From an uncultured Fidelibacterota bacterium (lineage in GTDB: Bacteria; Fidelibacterota; Marinisomatia; Marinisomatales; Marinisomataceae), in contig CACNWW010000002.1 of the NCBI GenBank assembly GCA_902624275.1, positions 62,001 to 126,000 of the forward strand: a stretch of DNA of 64,000 nucleotides, in the 5' to 3' direction. The notes under the pieces are model-generated. The model was given only the letters and a program-made list of their open reading frames with translations. It did not search any database and was not told the origin of the DNA. Shown here piece after piece: positions 45,586-55,497 of the stretch. Both the position numbers and the translations under genes were made by a program. Position 1 is the stretch's first letter. Every line of letters starts with the position of its first letter.

Positions 45586-46077
45586 ATGTCAAAATCAACT
45601 CTCTATGATATCGCAAATGAATTTGAAAAATCTTTAGATAATTTATTGGATCATGATGATTCTGACCTTATTGAAGAGATAGAATTAATTGAGGGTGAAT
45701 TCAAATCAAAATCAGCTAATGTAGCTAAATATATTAGAAACCTTGAACATCTAGCTTTAGGTATTAAAGAAATTGAAAGCAATCAAAAGGATCGAAGAAT
45801 TTCTTTGGAAAAGAAAATTGTAAGATTAAAAGATTATCTTAGAATTAATTTTGAAAAGACAAATACAGAAAAAATTGAAAGCGATGATATAGTAATTGCA
45901 TTGTATAAAAACCCAGTGAAAGTAAATATTATTGATGAAGAAAAAATACCTGAAGAATTCTTCCAAGTAAAAGAATCAAAATTACTTAACAGGGATAAAA
46001 TAAAAGAATCACTAAGGAATGGCGAAGATATACCAGGATGTGAACTAATTCAGGAAAAAAGAATTAGTATCAAATAA
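45586..46077 (+). CDS. Siphovirus Gp157-like coiled-coil protein
   Basis: The 163-residue protein has the layout of phage Gp157: TLYDIANEFEKSLDNLL, a helical middle with a GEFKSKSANVAKYIRNLEH segment, a charged coiled coil (EIESNQKDRRISLEKKIVR) leading to LKDYLRINFEK, then DIVIALYKNPVKVNIIDEEK and a dK-type ending SKLLNRDKIKESLRNGEDI, PGCELIQEKRISIK. In phages it sits with recombination and single-strand-binding genes. Here no other structural phage gene is near; it directly follows pntB and precedes a membrane methyltransferase-like gene. A domesticated phage gene is the likely origin. Confidence 0.75.
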   Translation: MSKSTLYDIANEFEKSLDNLLDHDDSDLIEEIELIEGEFKSKSANVAKYIRNLEHLALGIKEIESNQKDRRISLEKKIVRLKDYLRINFEKTNTEKIESDDIVIALYKNPVKVNIIDEEKIPEEFFQVKESKLLNRDKIKESLRNGEDIPGCELIQEKRISIK

Positions 46078-46083
46078 ATTATT

Positions 46084-46674
46084 ATGGAATTTTTAGCAAA
46101 ATATAGGATGTATTTTTTAAGAGGTTCGATTTTACTTCTTATAGTTTTGTCAGTTACAAATAATAATTTTAGAGCCTATTCTCTAGACATAACTACTATC
46201 GAATCATTACAAATGAGTATTCTGGGCTTTATAATGGTTGTCTTTGGCTCATTTGGTAGAATCTGGGCTTCACTTTATATTGAAGGTAATAAAACAAAAA
46301 ATCTTATTACCGAAGGGCCTTTTTCAATGGTACGAAATCCATTATACTTCTTTAGCTTAATGATGTTATTAGGTTTTAGCTTTGCATTAAAAGCTATTTA
46401 TCTTCCGTTAGCTTTACTTTTAATATTTATCTTATTTCATGTACCAACAATAGCTAATGAAGAAAGGAAGCTTAAGAATAATCATGGAGAAAAATTTGAA
46501 AATTATATGAAGACGACTCCAAGATTAATTCCAAACATCTTTAAATACAAAAAACCAGAAGTTGGAGAAAAAGTATTAGTAAAAATTAGTAGGATTAATG
46601 GCGTTCTAATTGAAGTAATAGGTTATTTATTTTTATATACTTTAATAGATATAATGTATTTTATTTTAGATTAA
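46084..46674 (+). CDS. Isoprenylcysteine/phospholipid methyltransferase-like membrane protein
   Basis: The 196-residue protein has four to five hydrophobic helices and the ICMT/PEMT signature: GPFSMVRNPLYF in the first helix pair, then EERKLKNNHGEKFENYMKTTPRLIP, the S-adenosylmethionine-binding C-terminal region. Such enzymes methylate lipids or other membrane substrates. It starts six bases after the Gp157-like stop, suggesting one transcript, and its stop overlaps the convergent nuclease gene by nine bases. Substrate unknown. Confidence 0.8.
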   Translation: MEFLAKYRMYFLRGSILLLIVLSVTNNNFRAYSLDITTIESLQMSILGFIMVVFGSFGRIWASLYIEGNKTKNLITEGPFSMVRNPLYFFSLMMLLGFSFALKAIYLPLALLLIFILFHVPTIANEERKLKNNHGEKFENYMKTTPRLIPNIFKYKKPEVGEKVLVKISRINGVLIEVIGYLFLYTLIDIMYFILD

Positions 46675-47382
46675 TTCTTTCTCGCGAAGCATATTTATAA
46701 GGTCTTCACTTTTGTACTCTACATTAAATATTTCATAAGTATCATTTTCTTTTAAATGAAATAAAGTTTGGCTACCCACTTCTAACCCATAGTAACGTTC
46801 AAGAATGTATCGATAAAATGATAGTTGTAAAGAATAGTGTACAAAATTACAATCATCTAAATGTTGAGATGAAGAAAGTATCCCTTTCTTATTTCTAAAT
46901 GAATTTTTATCAATTCTTTTATTAGTTTTCCAATCAACTAAATGGTACATATTTTGTTCACTATTATAGACAAGTAGGTCAATCGTTCCTGCTATTCCCA
47001 ATTCTTTAGAATAAACTATGACTTCTGAGAAAAATGAGTTGTGTTCATTTTTTTGTTTCTCTTTTAACCATCTAGCGCCTGTAATTGACATTTGATGCTT
47101 AGGAGCAATATTCTCTTTTATAAACATCTCTAATTCATTATGGACTATGGTACCTCTTTCTGCACCTTTTCCCCACTCATTAAGTACTTCGTTTAACGTT
47201 TTACCGCTATACTTAGGATTAGTATTTATCAACTTGGTAGCTACTTTTTCTTGATCAAACTTTTCAAAGAAAAAATGGATGAATTCAGTAACACTTGAAA
47301 ACTTAAATTCAGGACTACTGTCAAGAAAATATTTATGATTTTCTTGGTCTAAAGTAATATCATTTTTGAATAATTCATTCAT
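46666..47382 (-). CDS. RecB-family PD-(D/E)XK nuclease, phage exonuclease type
   Basis: The 238-residue protein shows the RecB-type nuclease core in order: RGTIVHNELE (His81), Glu120 in FFSEVIVYS, Asp135 in AGTIDLLVY, DWKT (Asp150, Lys152) and the QxxxY motif QLSFY (186-190). Stand-alone nucleases of this form are common in phages and resemble Cas4/RecB 5' exonucleases. It lies two bases after a small membrane-protein gene, in the pepA transcript. Together with the Gp157-like gene across the convergent methyltransferase, it suggests a remnant phage recombination module. No recT-like annealing protein is seen. Confidence 0.82.
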   Translation of the reverse strand: MNELFKNDITLDQENHKYFLDSSPEFKFSSVTEFIHFFFEKFDQEKVATKLINTNPKYSGKTLNEVLNEWGKGAERGTIVHNELEMFIKENIAPKHQMSITGARWLKEKQKNEHNSFFSEVIVYSKELGIAGTIDLLVYNSEQNMYHLVDWKTNKRIDKNSFRNKKGILSSSQHLDDCNFVHYSLQLSFYRYILERYYGLEVGSQTLFHLKENDTYEIFNVEYKSEDLINMLREKELI

Positions 47383-47384
47383 TA

Positions 47385-47609
47385 TTAACCTTCATGTAAA
47401 ACATTTTTATCTTTAGAACCTCTAAGTTTGTTAACTCTTTTACGAGTAACTCTTCTCTGATAAAAACCAAGCGACCACCCCAGAAGCAATAAAATTGGAA
47501 TTACAGCACGATCTGGTGTATCAGATTTTAAAGTAAAGTATAACAGTAATAATGCAGTTATTAATTGAATTGAAAACTGAACTGAATTAATCGCTTTTAA
47601 CCTATTCAT
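47385..47609 (-). CDS. Small membrane protein, 74 residues
   Basis: Two hydrophobic helices (about residues 11-26 and 36-49) are joined by a short polar loop, followed by a basic tail (FYQRRVTRKRVNKLRGSKDK). The ATG overlaps the pepA stop by one base, and the nuclease gene follows after two bases, so it is a coupled middle gene. Not recognised; the basic tail would sit in the cytoplasm. Confidence 0.6.
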   Translation of the reverse strand: MNRLKAINSVQFSIQLITALLLLYFTLKSDTPDRAVIPILLLLGWSLGFYQRRVTRKRVNKLRGSKDKNVLHEG

Positions 47610-49048
47610 TAGGCGCCGAGCATATCAAGTACTAATCTTATCACTTGTCCAGAAGCACTATTTTTTTGAATATAGCTTCTGTTCTCAACATGATATGAAG
47701 TTCCTGCAACATCAAAATGAGCCCATGGAATATCTTTTCCAACGAATGCTTTAAGAAATGCACCACCAGCAATAGTTCCTGCTTGTCCTGGCGAACCCAA
47801 ATTCTTTACATCAGCAACTTCAGATTTGACTTGATCGCAATACTCATCCCATAATGGTAGTTGCCATACATGTTCTCCAGTATTGTCGGAAGAAACTTTA
47901 ATGTTTTCTACTAATGTTTCATTATTGCTCATTATTCCTGTGGCTATATGTCCAAGCGTAATAACAACAGCACCAGTTAATGTTGCAAAATCTAGCATAT
48001 ATTCGGGATCATAATGCTTACTTGCATATGCTAAAGCATCTGCAAGGATTAATCTTCCTTCAGCATCAGTGTTTAAAACTTCAATAGTCTTTCCATTGTA
48101 AGCAGTAAGTATATCTCCTGGTTTATAAGCAGAACCTCCAAGCATATTATGGGTTGAAGGGACAATCGCTACAACATTCATTTTAGGTTGTAATTCAGCT
48201 ATAGCATTCATTACTCCAAAAACAACTGCAGATCCGCACATATCAAATTTCATTTGATCCATATTTAAGCCAGGTTTCAATGAAACTCCTCCTGTATCAA
48301 AGGTTAAACCTTTTCCTACAAGCAAAACTGGTTTTTCACTTTTCTTTCCACCAAAATATTCCATTATAATGAATTTTGGTGGTTCATTTGTTCCTTGAGC
48401 TACGCCTGCGAAAGAACCCATACCCATTTTAGTAAATTCTTCTCTATCAAAAACAGTAACTTTCATTTTACCTTTTTTACCAACTTCTTTAGCAAAATTT
48501 GCTAATCTTGTTGGAGTAGTTACATTACCAGGGTGATTACCAAGATCTCTTGAGTCACATACAGCGCTTGCAATAATTGCACCTTTTTTTGCTGCATCTT
48601 GGTTACATGCATCAACCATTGTAATACTTTTTAAATGGTATTTACCTCTTTCATCAGTGAAATAATCCAAAAATCTATAACTAGAAAGTATTAAACCTTC
48701 TGCAAATGCTTGACAAAAATAATCACCTTCATTTGAAACAGGACATTCAACAGCAATATCACTGTATTTATGTTGCAATGCATATCCAACAACTTCACCT
48801 GCAGCTCTTCTAAAATTTTCTGGTGTTTTTTCTGAAGAGTCTCCAAGACCATAGTAAACAATTCTTGAGTTATTATCGATTTCAAATGCAAGTTCACCAA
48901 CTTTTCCTGTTTTATTTTGTGACTTAAAAAGTTTTGCTAGATCTTTATCCATACCATCTGAAAATGTTGGTACTGCTACCATCCCATAATCTTCATCAAC
49001 TAAATCTTTATGATTTTTTAAAAACTTTAAATTCTTAATATGTGCCAT
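47609..49048 (-). CDS. pepA: Leucyl aminopeptidase (M17)
   Basis: The 479-residue cytosolic metallopeptidase trims N-terminal residues from peptides. The family's zinc-site motifs are present: VGKGLTFDTGGVSLKPG and NTDAEGRLILADAL, with Lys, Asp and Glu ligands, plus the SAYKPGDILTAYNGKT segment. The N-terminal part is the weakly conserved domain of the family. It forms hexamers. It is part of the run thioesterase, pepA, small membrane protein, nuclease, and adds to the peptide-degradation theme. Confidence 0.97.
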   Translation of the reverse strand: MAHIKNLKFLKNHKDLVDEDYGMVAVPTFSDGMDKDLAKLFKSQNKTGKVGELAFEIDNNSRIVYYGLGDSSEKTPENFRRAAGEVVGYALQHKYSDIAVECPVSNEGDYFCQAFAEGLILSSYRFLDYFTDERGKYHLKSITMVDACNQDAAKKGAIIASAVCDSRDLGNHPGNVTTPTRLANFAKEVGKKGKMKVTVFDREEFTKMGMGSFAGVAQGTNEPPKFIIMEYFGGKKSEKPVLLVGKGLTFDTGGVSLKPGLNMDQMKFDMCGSAVVFGVMNAIAELQPKMNVVAIVPSTHNMLGGSAYKPGDILTAYNGKTIEVLNTDAEGRLILADALAYASKHYDPEYMLDFATLTGAVVITLGHIATGIMSNNETLVENIKVSSDNTGEHVWQLPLWDEYCDQVKSEVADVKNLGSPGQAGTIAGGAFLKAFVGKDIPWAHFDVAGTSYHVENRSYIQKNSASGQVIRLVLDMLGA

Positions 49049-49058
49049 TTTTATTCCT

Positions 49059-49451
49059 TTATAAACTCAAGTTATGTTTAAAACTTACTAGCTTACCATC
49101 TTCATCTTTAATGACCGCGACAAATGTTATATCAGCCGTGCATGCTAGTCTTTTTCCGTGATCTTTACTTTCTGCAAATGCTTTGACTTGAACTTTGACT
49201 GAAGTATTTCCAGCTCCAATAATAGTTGATTTACATTTTACCCAATCTCCAAGATATACAGGCTCTTTAAATTCAACCTTATCTAGAGCTCTGGTAACTG
49301 AACCCCAAGCATCTGTTTCTTCGAGAAATTCAGATGCTGCTTTAGCAGCAGCTAAGTCAAGCCATGAAAGCATATATCCACCGAAAAGCGTACCTGCAGT
49401 ATTGATATGAGTAGGTTGTACTAATTCTGAAAACTCTGAAACTTTATTCAC
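49059..49451 (-). CDS. Hotdog-fold acyl-CoA thioesterase (ACOT/YciA type)
   Basis: The 130-residue protein starts at GTG. It has THINTAGTLFGGYMLSWLDL, in which the residues around the long helix correspond to NxxGxxFGGxxxxxxD of YciA-type enzymes, and DWVKCKSTIIGAG. Such hexameric thioesterases release CoA from a range of acyl-CoAs, recycling CoA. It follows aceA after 53 bp and precedes pepA by ten. Specificity cannot be judged. Confidence 0.85.
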   Translation of the reverse strand: MNKVSEFSELVQPTHINTAGTLFGGYMLSWLDLAAAKAASEFLEETDAWGSVTRALDKVEFKEPVYLGDWVKCKSTIIGAGNTSVKVQVKAFAESKDHGKRLACTADITFVAVIKDEDGKLVSFKHNLSL

Positions 49452-49504
49452 GAGGATAATTTATAAAAAATTGTGACTTTTTCAGTACTTTATTTAAAAA
49501 AAAA

Positions 49505-50782
49505 TTAAAACTGTTCTTCTTCTGTAGAACCATCCATAGCACTTGTTGAAGGATCTCCAACGATACAATTATTTACTGCATCAAAGTAGCCAGTACCAAC
49601 TTCTTGTTGATGGGCAGAAAAAGTATATCCTTTGTCGTGGTCTTCAAATTCTTTTTCTTGCAATTCAACATATGCAGTCATGCCAGATTTGACATATTTT
49701 TTTGTTAAATCAAACATGCCATGCCACATAGAATGAATTCCAGCAAGTGTAATAAATTGGAATTTATATCCCATTGCACCTAGCTCTCTTTGGAACTTAG
49801 CTATCGTAGCATCGTCAAGATTTTTTCTCCAATTAAATGACGGAGAACAATTGTAAGCTAACATTAGCTCAGGGTGATCTTTTTTAATTGATTCTGCAAA
49901 TAATTTTGCTTCTTCAAGATTAGGCTTTCCTGTTTCGCACCATAATAAATCAGAATACGGAGCGTATGAAAGACCTCTAGAAATTGCTTGCTGAATACCT
50001 GCTTTTACTCTATAAAAACCTTCAGATGTTCTTGCTCCAGTAACAAATTTATTATCTCTTTCATCAATGTCAGAAGTAAGTAGTTCAGCTGCATTAGCAT
50101 CTGTTCTAGCTACTAAAAGCGTTGGAACGTTTAAAACGTCTGCTGCTAATCTTGCAGCTACAAGCTTATTAATTGCTTCTTGCGTTGGCACAAGAACTTT
50201 ACCACCCATGTGACCACATTTTTTAACACTTGCCAACTGATCTTCAAAATGAACACCTGCAGCTCCGGCTTTAATCATTGCCTTCATAAGTTCAAAAGCA
50301 TTAAGAACTCCACCAAAACCAGCTTCTGCATCAGCTACAATTGGCGTAAAAAAGTCAAATTTTGGTTTACCATTTGAACTCATCCACTCTATTTGATCAG
50401 CTCTTTTAAAAGCACTATTAATTCTCTTTACCAAAGAAGGTACTGAATCGACTGGATATAATGATTGATCTGGATACATTGCTTCAGCGCTGTTATTATC
50501 TGCTGCTACTTGCCACCCAGAAACATATATTGCTTTTGCACCAGCTTTAACACCCTGTACTGCTTGTCCTCCTGTTAAAGTACCTAAGCAATGAACATAT
50601 TCTTCTTTATGAAGCATATTCCAAAGTTTTTCAGCACCAATTCTTGCCAACGTGTATTCAGGTTGAAGTGAACCTCTTAACTTAACAACCTCCTCAGCAG
50701 TATATGGTCTTTTGACATAAGACCATCTATCATTCATTTCCCAATCATTTTTTAATTCTATTATTTGTTCATTTAAACTCAT
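49505..50782 (-). CDS. aceA: Isocitrate lyase
   Basis: The 425-residue enzyme splits isocitrate to succinate and glyoxylate. The active-site loop KKCGHMGGK is at 187-195 with Cys189 and His191, and the metal/substrate-binding region [14 protein letters not shown] lies just before. The protein belongs to the shorter bacterial class. Its ATG shares a base with the aceB stop (TAATG). With aceB it forms the glyoxylate bypass, needed for growth on acetate, fatty acids or other acetyl-CoA sources. Confidence 0.98.
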   Translation of the reverse strand: MSLNEQIIELKNDWEMNDRWSYVKRPYTAEEVVKLRGSLQPEYTLARIGAEKLWNMLHKEEYVHCLGTLTGGQAVQGVKAGAKAIYVSGWQVAADNNSAEAMYPDQSLYPVDSVPSLVKRINSAFKRADQIEWMSSNGKPKFDFFTPIVADAEAGFGGVLNAFELMKAMIKAGAAGVHFEDQLASVKKCGHMGGKVLVPTQEAINKLVAARLAADVLNVPTLLVARTDANAAELLTSDIDERDNKFVTGARTSEGFYRVKAGIQQAISRGLSYAPYSDLLWCETGKPNLEEAKLFAESIKKDHPELMLAYNCSPSFNWRKNLDDATIAKFQRELGAMGYKFQFITLAGIHSMWHGMFDLTKKYVKSGMTAYVELQEKEFEDHDKGYTFSAHQQEVGTGYFDAVNNCIVGDPSTSAMDGSTEEEQF

Positions 50783-52353
50783 TATAATTCCTCATACGCT
50801 TTCGTAGTTAAAAATTCTTCTACATTTTCAGACAAAGTTATTTGTTCAAAAATTGATTTCGCTAATTCAAATTTTCCATTTTCGAAAATTTCCATTCCTA
50901 CTTCATTTTTAACATTCAATAATTCTTCTTCTAAGCATGTTCTAAATAACTTTTCATCTACAATTTTTCCGTTATCTAATTTATTTTTGTGTTTAATCCA
51001 TTGCCAAATTGAAGTCCTAGATATTTCTGCTGTTGCAGCGTCCTCCATTAATCCATAAATGGAAACGCAACCCAATCCTGAGACCCAAGCTTCAATATAT
51101 TTTAATGAAATTCTGATGTTTGACCTAAGGCATTGTTCAGAACTTGTTCCATCGCATCCTTGCAACAATTGTTCTGCAGTAATTTTATCATTCGAGATAA
51201 AATCTAATTGATTTGTTTGAAAAGTATCAAATTTATCTTTAAAAATTTCATTTACATAATCAGCTAATCCTGGATGCGCAATCCATGTTCCATCATGTCC
51301 GTTATTTATTTCAAATAATTTATCTTCGTTAACTTTCTGTAAAATCTTTCTATTTTCATCATGATTTTTTGAAGGCACAAAAGCCGCCATTCCTCCCATT
51401 GCAAAAGCGCCTCTTTTATGACAAGTGTTTATAAGTAATGTTGAATAGCTTGTTAAAAATGGTTGATTCATTGTAATAATGTTTCTGTCCGGTAATAATT
51501 TTTCAGGAAAAGATTGTAAAGTCTTAATAAAGCTGAAAATATAATCCCATCTTCCACAATTCAGGCCGATTATATGATCTTTTAGGTAATATAATATCTC
51601 TTCCATTTGGAAAACTGCTGGTAAAGTTTCAATTAAGCATGTTACTTTGACTGTTCCTCTCTTTAAACGTAGTTCATCCTCGCAAAATGATATAATATCA
51701 TTCCAAAGTTTAGCCTCATTATATGATTGTAATTTTGGAATGTAAAAATATGGACCTGAACCAAATGTTTCCAAAGCTTTATGGTTATGGTATAAATACA
51801 TTACAAAATCAACCAATGCTCCATAAAGTGCAGTACCATTAAATGAAATATGCTTTTCTTTAAGATGTAATCCTCTAACTCTGCACATCAAAATAGCAGG
51901 ATTTGAACGTAAATTATATTTTTTTAGTGTAACTCTGTGTTGAAAAGAAATTGTTCTATGAGCAGCATCTCGCATATTCACCAAACCATTTTGTATATTT
52001 TCCCAAGTAGGTGAAAGTGAGTCTTCAAAGTCAGCCATAAAGACATTTACATTGGAATTCAGTGCGTTGATAATCATTTTACGGTCCACAGGACCAGTAA
52101 TTTCTACCCTTCTGTCTTTTAGATTATTTGGAATAGGTCTAACTGACCATTCAGAGTTTCTTATGTCTTCAGTTTTAGGATCAAATGATGGTAAGCTTCC
52201 TTTATCAATAATATTTTGATATTCAACTCTTTGATCAAGAAGTTTATCAATTCTATCATTGAATTTTAGATGGACTTTTTCTAAAAAATGGAGTGCGTTC
52301 TCAGAAAAAATTTCCGAGCCTGAACTTGAGATTTCTTTTGAAAAATTTAAAAT
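50782..52353 (-). CDS. aceB: Malate synthase A, apparently starting at an ATT codon
   Basis: The enzyme condenses glyoxylate with acetyl-CoA to malate. The conserved block [18 protein letters not shown] and [19 protein letters not shown] mark it clearly; a GTG at 52089 inside that block cannot be the start, because homologous sequence continues upstream ([43 protein letters not shown]) to the stop at 52363. No ATG, GTG or TTG occurs in that stretch. The first suitable position is ATT 52353, five bases after AGGGGG, giving 523 residues, the normal length. An ATC at 52356 is less well spaced. The catalytic aspartate/glutamate region lies in the C-terminal half. Confidence 0.88.
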   Translation of the reverse strand: MLNFSKEISSSGSEIFSENALHFLEKVHLKFNDRIDKLLDQRVEYQNIIDKGSLPSFDPKTEDIRNSEWSVRPIPNNLKDRRVEITGPVDRKMIINALNSNVNVFMADFEDSLSPTWENIQNGLVNMRDAAHRTISFQHRVTLKKYNLRSNPAILMCRVRGLHLKEKHISFNGTALYGALVDFVMYLYHNHKALETFGSGPYFYIPKLQSYNEAKLWNDIISFCEDELRLKRGTVKVTCLIETLPAVFQMEEILYYLKDHIIGLNCGRWDYIFSFIKTLQSFPEKLLPDRNIITMNQPFLTSYSTLLINTCHKRGAFAMGGMAAFVPSKNHDENRKILQKVNEDKLFEINNGHDGTWIAHPGLADYVNEIFKDKFDTFQTNQLDFISNDKITAEQLLQGCDGTSSEQCLRSNIRISLKYIEAWVSGLGCVSIYGLMEDAATAEISRTSIWQWIKHKNKLDNGKIVDEKLFRTCLEEELLNVKNEVGMEIFENGKFELAKSIFEQITLSENVEEFLTTKAYEEL

Positions 52354-52358
52354 GATTT

Positions 52359-52364
52359 CCCCCT
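52359..52364 (-). promoter_or_regulatory. aceB: Strong ribosome-binding site for aceB
   Basis: On the minus strand AGGGGG (52364 to 52359) sits five bases before ATT 52353, a good Shine-Dalgarno position. It is stronger than most sites seen in this window, as would suit a poor start codon, and it decides the choice of ATT over the internal GTG at 52089. Confidence 0.6.
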
Positions 52365-52417
52365 AAAAAATTGAACTATAACCTATTGAAATTTAAAAAG
52401 AAAAACAATTTCAAAAA

Positions 52418-53704
52418 TTAGAGATTTTTGGCCATTACTTCACCTTGCTTAATATCAACTTTTGAAAAAACATAAGCACCTAAAATAAATAATATCATTA
52501 TTGATAATAGTCCAAATCGGGCAGCCCTTATTTCATCATCAACAACGTTACTTAGAAATAGGGTAACTGAACCCATTAACACTGGACCAAATACTGCTGC
52601 AAATTTTCCTAACATATTGTAGAAGCCATAAAACTCAGCAGATTTTTGCTGAGGGATAATTCTTGAATACAAACTTCTGCTAATTGTTTGAATTCCTCCT
52701 TGAAAACAACCAATCAATAATGCCACAATATAAAAGTGAGTAATACTTTCAACAAAATATCCAGCAAATAGAATAATACAATAACCAAGAATTCCCAAAT
52801 ATATACCATTCTTCAAGCCTATGAAATTTGCGATTTTGATATAAATTAATGTGGCAAAAAAAGCTACAAGCTGAATCATGACTAGCGCACCCATAATAGA
52901 TGCTTGATCAAACCCTAAGGTAAAAGCAAAATTTGCTGCCATTCGTACTACAGTATCAACTCCGTCAATATATAACCAATAAGCTAAAAGAAATGTAGCA
53001 ACTACTTTAAGTTTTTTTAAATCATTAAATGTATTTCTGAATTGGATCAAACCGTTTATTATGGAATCAGATACACTTTCGCTCTCATGATATTTTGGTT
53101 CATCAACAAAAAGAATTAAAGGAAGTGAGAAAAGTGCCCACCATACTCCAACAGAAATAAATGCATATTTTGTTGCTTCCACTGCATCAACTAAACCGAA
53201 AGAATCAGGATAAGATATCATTAAAAAATTAATAATGATTAAAACACCACCTCCAAGATATCCTAATGAAAAACCTAAGGCAGAAACATCATCTACATTT
53301 TCTTCATTTGAGACAGATGGAAGTAACGAGTCGTAAAAAATATTTGCCCCTGAAAATCCAATTGTAGAAAAGATGTAAACCATTAAAGCGATTGGCCACA
53401 TTCCTTGAGCAATAAATCCTAGGCCTAAAGTCATTACAATACCTAAAAAAGCAAAGAAAATTAAAAATTTTTTCTTAAAACTACCTCTATCAGCAATTGC
53501 GCCTAAAATTGGTGCAAGCAGAGCAACTATTAAAGAAGCAACTGAATTACCTAACCCTAAATAAAATGTACTTACAGATAAGTTATCTGGATTTGACCAG
53601 TATTGTGCAAAGAAAATTGGAAAAAAACCAGCCATAACAGTGGTTGCGAAAGCTGAATTTGCCCAATCGTAAAGAGCCCAACTATAAATTTGTTTTTTAT
53701 TCAT
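52418..53704 (-). CDS. UMF1-family MFS transporter
   Basis: The 428-residue protein has about twelve helices and the UMF1 (Atg22-like) opening YSWALYDWANSAFATTVMAGFF, with LAPILGAIADRGSFKKK after the second helix pair. Yeast Atg22 exports amino acids from vacuoles; bacterial relatives are uncharacterised permeases. The start overlaps the der stop by one base (TAATG). Substrate unknown; amino acids would fit with the surrounding peptide catabolism. Confidence 0.9.
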   Translation of the reverse strand: MNKKQIYSWALYDWANSAFATTVMAGFFPIFFAQYWSNPDNLSVSTFYLGLGNSVASLIVALLAPILGAIADRGSFKKKFLIFFAFLGIVMTLGLGFIAQGMWPIALMVYIFSTIGFSGANIFYDSLLPSVSNEENVDDVSALGFSLGYLGGGVLIIINFLMISYPDSFGLVDAVEATKYAFISVGVWWALFSLPLILFVDEPKYHESESVSDSIINGLIQFRNTFNDLKKLKVVATFLLAYWLYIDGVDTVVRMAANFAFTLGFDQASIMGALVMIQLVAFFATLIYIKIANFIGLKNGIYLGILGYCIILFAGYFVESITHFYIVALLIGCFQGGIQTISRSLYSRIIPQQKSAEFYGFYNMLGKFAAVFGPVLMGSVTLFLSNVVDDEIRAARFGLLSIMILFILGAYVFSKVDIKQGEVMAKNL

Positions 53705-55020
53705 TAGCCTTTTCTTAATGAAAACTTAATGGTTATCCCTTTTAAATCAAATGATTCCCTAAGCTGATTATGTAGATATCTTAAGTATTGAATAGATATC
53801 AGTTTAGGATAATTGCTAAATAGTGCAAAAATTGGAGGAGATTGTTGTACTTGTTCAATAAATTTAATTTTAATTGATTTACCTTGCGTAGCTGGAGGAG
53901 GATAATTTCTTACAGCTTTTTCTATCCAAACATTTAATTCCTTTGTAGATAACTTATCTCTCTGTTTTGTAAAAATTTCCCATGCAATTTCTAAAATATT
54001 TGAAACTCTTCTTTTTGTTAGAGCAGAAACAAAAAGTATGGGATAATGCTGGAGATCTTTGAACTCCATATACATGTCTTCTTTATACAATTCAGCAGAA
54101 ACATTTGTTCCGGAAGTTAAATCCCATTTATTGACCAGAATAATCATCCTCTTACCTTTTTTAATAACATCTTTAGCAATAGTTTTTTCTTGTTTAGTAA
54201 ATCCTTTTTCAGCGTCAACTACAAGCAAAACAAGGTCTGATCTTAAAAGTGAATCCATAGCTCTTAAGGAACTGTAAAATTCAATATCTGAATCAACTTT
54301 ACTTTTCTTCCTTAGACCAGCTGTATCAACAATTTTTATATCCTTCCCATGCCATTTAATGACTGTATCAACTGAATCTCTTGTAGTGCCTGCTATATCA
54401 GATACAATTGCCTGCTCTCTCTGAATCATAGCATTTAATAATGAGGATTTACCAACATTGGGCATTCCTACTATAGTGACAGAACAATCAGTATTATCGT
54501 TAGATTGTGAAATTGAATTGAAATCAATTGATTCAAGCAAATTATCAAGCATATCTCCAACACCGGCACCATTCAAGGCAGATATTGGAATTGGATTTTC
54601 AAAACCAAAATCAAAGAATTGGTCTTTTCTTAAATTATGTTGTGGGGTATCACATTTATTAACTCCTACAACAAATTTTTTTCCAGATTTTCTTACAAGC
54701 ATGGATAATAATTGATCGTTAGGATTTAGTCCAGCTTTTCCATCAACAAGAAAAATAATTCCATCGCACTCATTTAATGCAGCTGAAATTTGTAATTTAA
54801 TTTTTGTATTAAATACATCTTGATTTGAGCTAACATATCCTCCAGTATCGATAATATTGAACTCCTTTGATAACCATTCTGCAGAAGAATAAACCCGATC
54901 TCGAGTTACACCTTCCATTTGGTCAACAATTGACGTTCTTCTTCCTGAAAGCTTATTGAAAAGCGTAGATTTACCAACATTTGGTCTTCCAACAATTGCA
55001 ATTTTTGGTTTTTTTGCCAT
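53704..55020 (-). CDS. der: Ribosome-assembly GTPase Der (EngA)
   Basis: Der is the bacterial GTPase with two tandem G domains and a KH-like tail, needed for 50S maturation. First G domain: IVGRPNVGKSTLFNKL, DTGGY, NKCD. Second: IVGMPNVGKSSLLNAM, DTAGLRKKSK, NKWDL. The C-terminal KH-like part ends FIEQVQQSPPIFALFSNYPK. Length 438 is normal. Confidence 0.98.
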   Translation of the reverse strand: MAKKPKIAIVGRPNVGKSTLFNKLSGRRTSIVDQMEGVTRDRVYSSAEWLSKEFNIIDTGGYVSSNQDVFNTKIKLQISAALNECDGIIFLVDGKAGLNPNDQLLSMLVRKSGKKFVVGVNKCDTPQHNLRKDQFFDFGFENPIPISALNGAGVGDMLDNLLESIDFNSISQSNDNTDCSVTIVGMPNVGKSSLLNAMIQREQAIVSDIAGTTRDSVDTVIKWHGKDIKIVDTAGLRKKSKVDSDIEFYSSLRAMDSLLRSDLVLLVVDAEKGFTKQEKTIAKDVIKKGKRMIILVNKWDLTSGTNVSAELYKEDMYMEFKDLQHYPILFVSALTKRRVSNILEIAWEIFTKQRDKLSTKELNVWIEKAVRNYPPPATQGKSIKIKFIEQVQQSPPIFALFSNYPKLISIQYLRYLHNQLRESFDLKGITIKFSLRKG

Positions 55021-55062
55021 TTGAGAAGATTATACGACTTCGAAAACTGTTCTGCTATAAAA

Positions 55063-55497
55063 TTATTTTACTAAAAAAATGAATAATTCTGTCCAAAGAA
55101 TAAATGTAACAATCAATGAATATTGGAAAGGAACTCTTCTTTTTGAAATTTTTGGATTAGATATTCTAACAAAGTAATGCCAAAGTCTAAAAGCAACATA
55201 CAGCCACGCTAAAACGAGATTTAACATTGTAACATGATCAATAGTATAAGCGAATAAACAGAATACTAGAAAAGGCAAAGGAGCTTCAAAAAGATTTTTG
55301 TATAGCTCTCTTGAAGCTTGAATATTTAAAGGAATTTCTTGCCATCCTGGCATATACTTTAACCATCGTGAGTCAAGTTCTTTACTTATGATAGACTTTC
55401 TAAGTTGAAGCGCATTAACAACAGTATGAATGTGTATAATCAAGATTATGGGAAAAATAGGAAATAAAATAAGAATTGGATTTAAACTATTGTCCAA
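55063..55497 (-). CDS. MAPEG-family membrane protein
   Basis: The 144-residue protein has four hydrophobic helices and the MAPEG-like ASRELYKNLFEAPLPFLVFC and WLYVAFRLWHYFV, where the first resembles the ERxxxNxxE glutathione-binding loop and the second the VxRxxH region. Family members conjugate or reduce lipid substrates with glutathione in eukaryotes; bacterial roles are unclear. The start appears to be TTG at 55497, inside the last codons of the sigma-factor gene, with AAGAG a few bases before. Confidence 0.8.
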   Translation of the reverse strand: MDNSLNPILILFPIFPIILIIHIHTVVNALQLRKSIISKELDSRWLKYMPGWQEIPLNIQASRELYKNLFEAPLPFLVFCLFAYTIDHVTMLNLVLAWLYVAFRLWHYFVRISNPKISKRRVPFQYSLIVTFILWTELFIFLVK

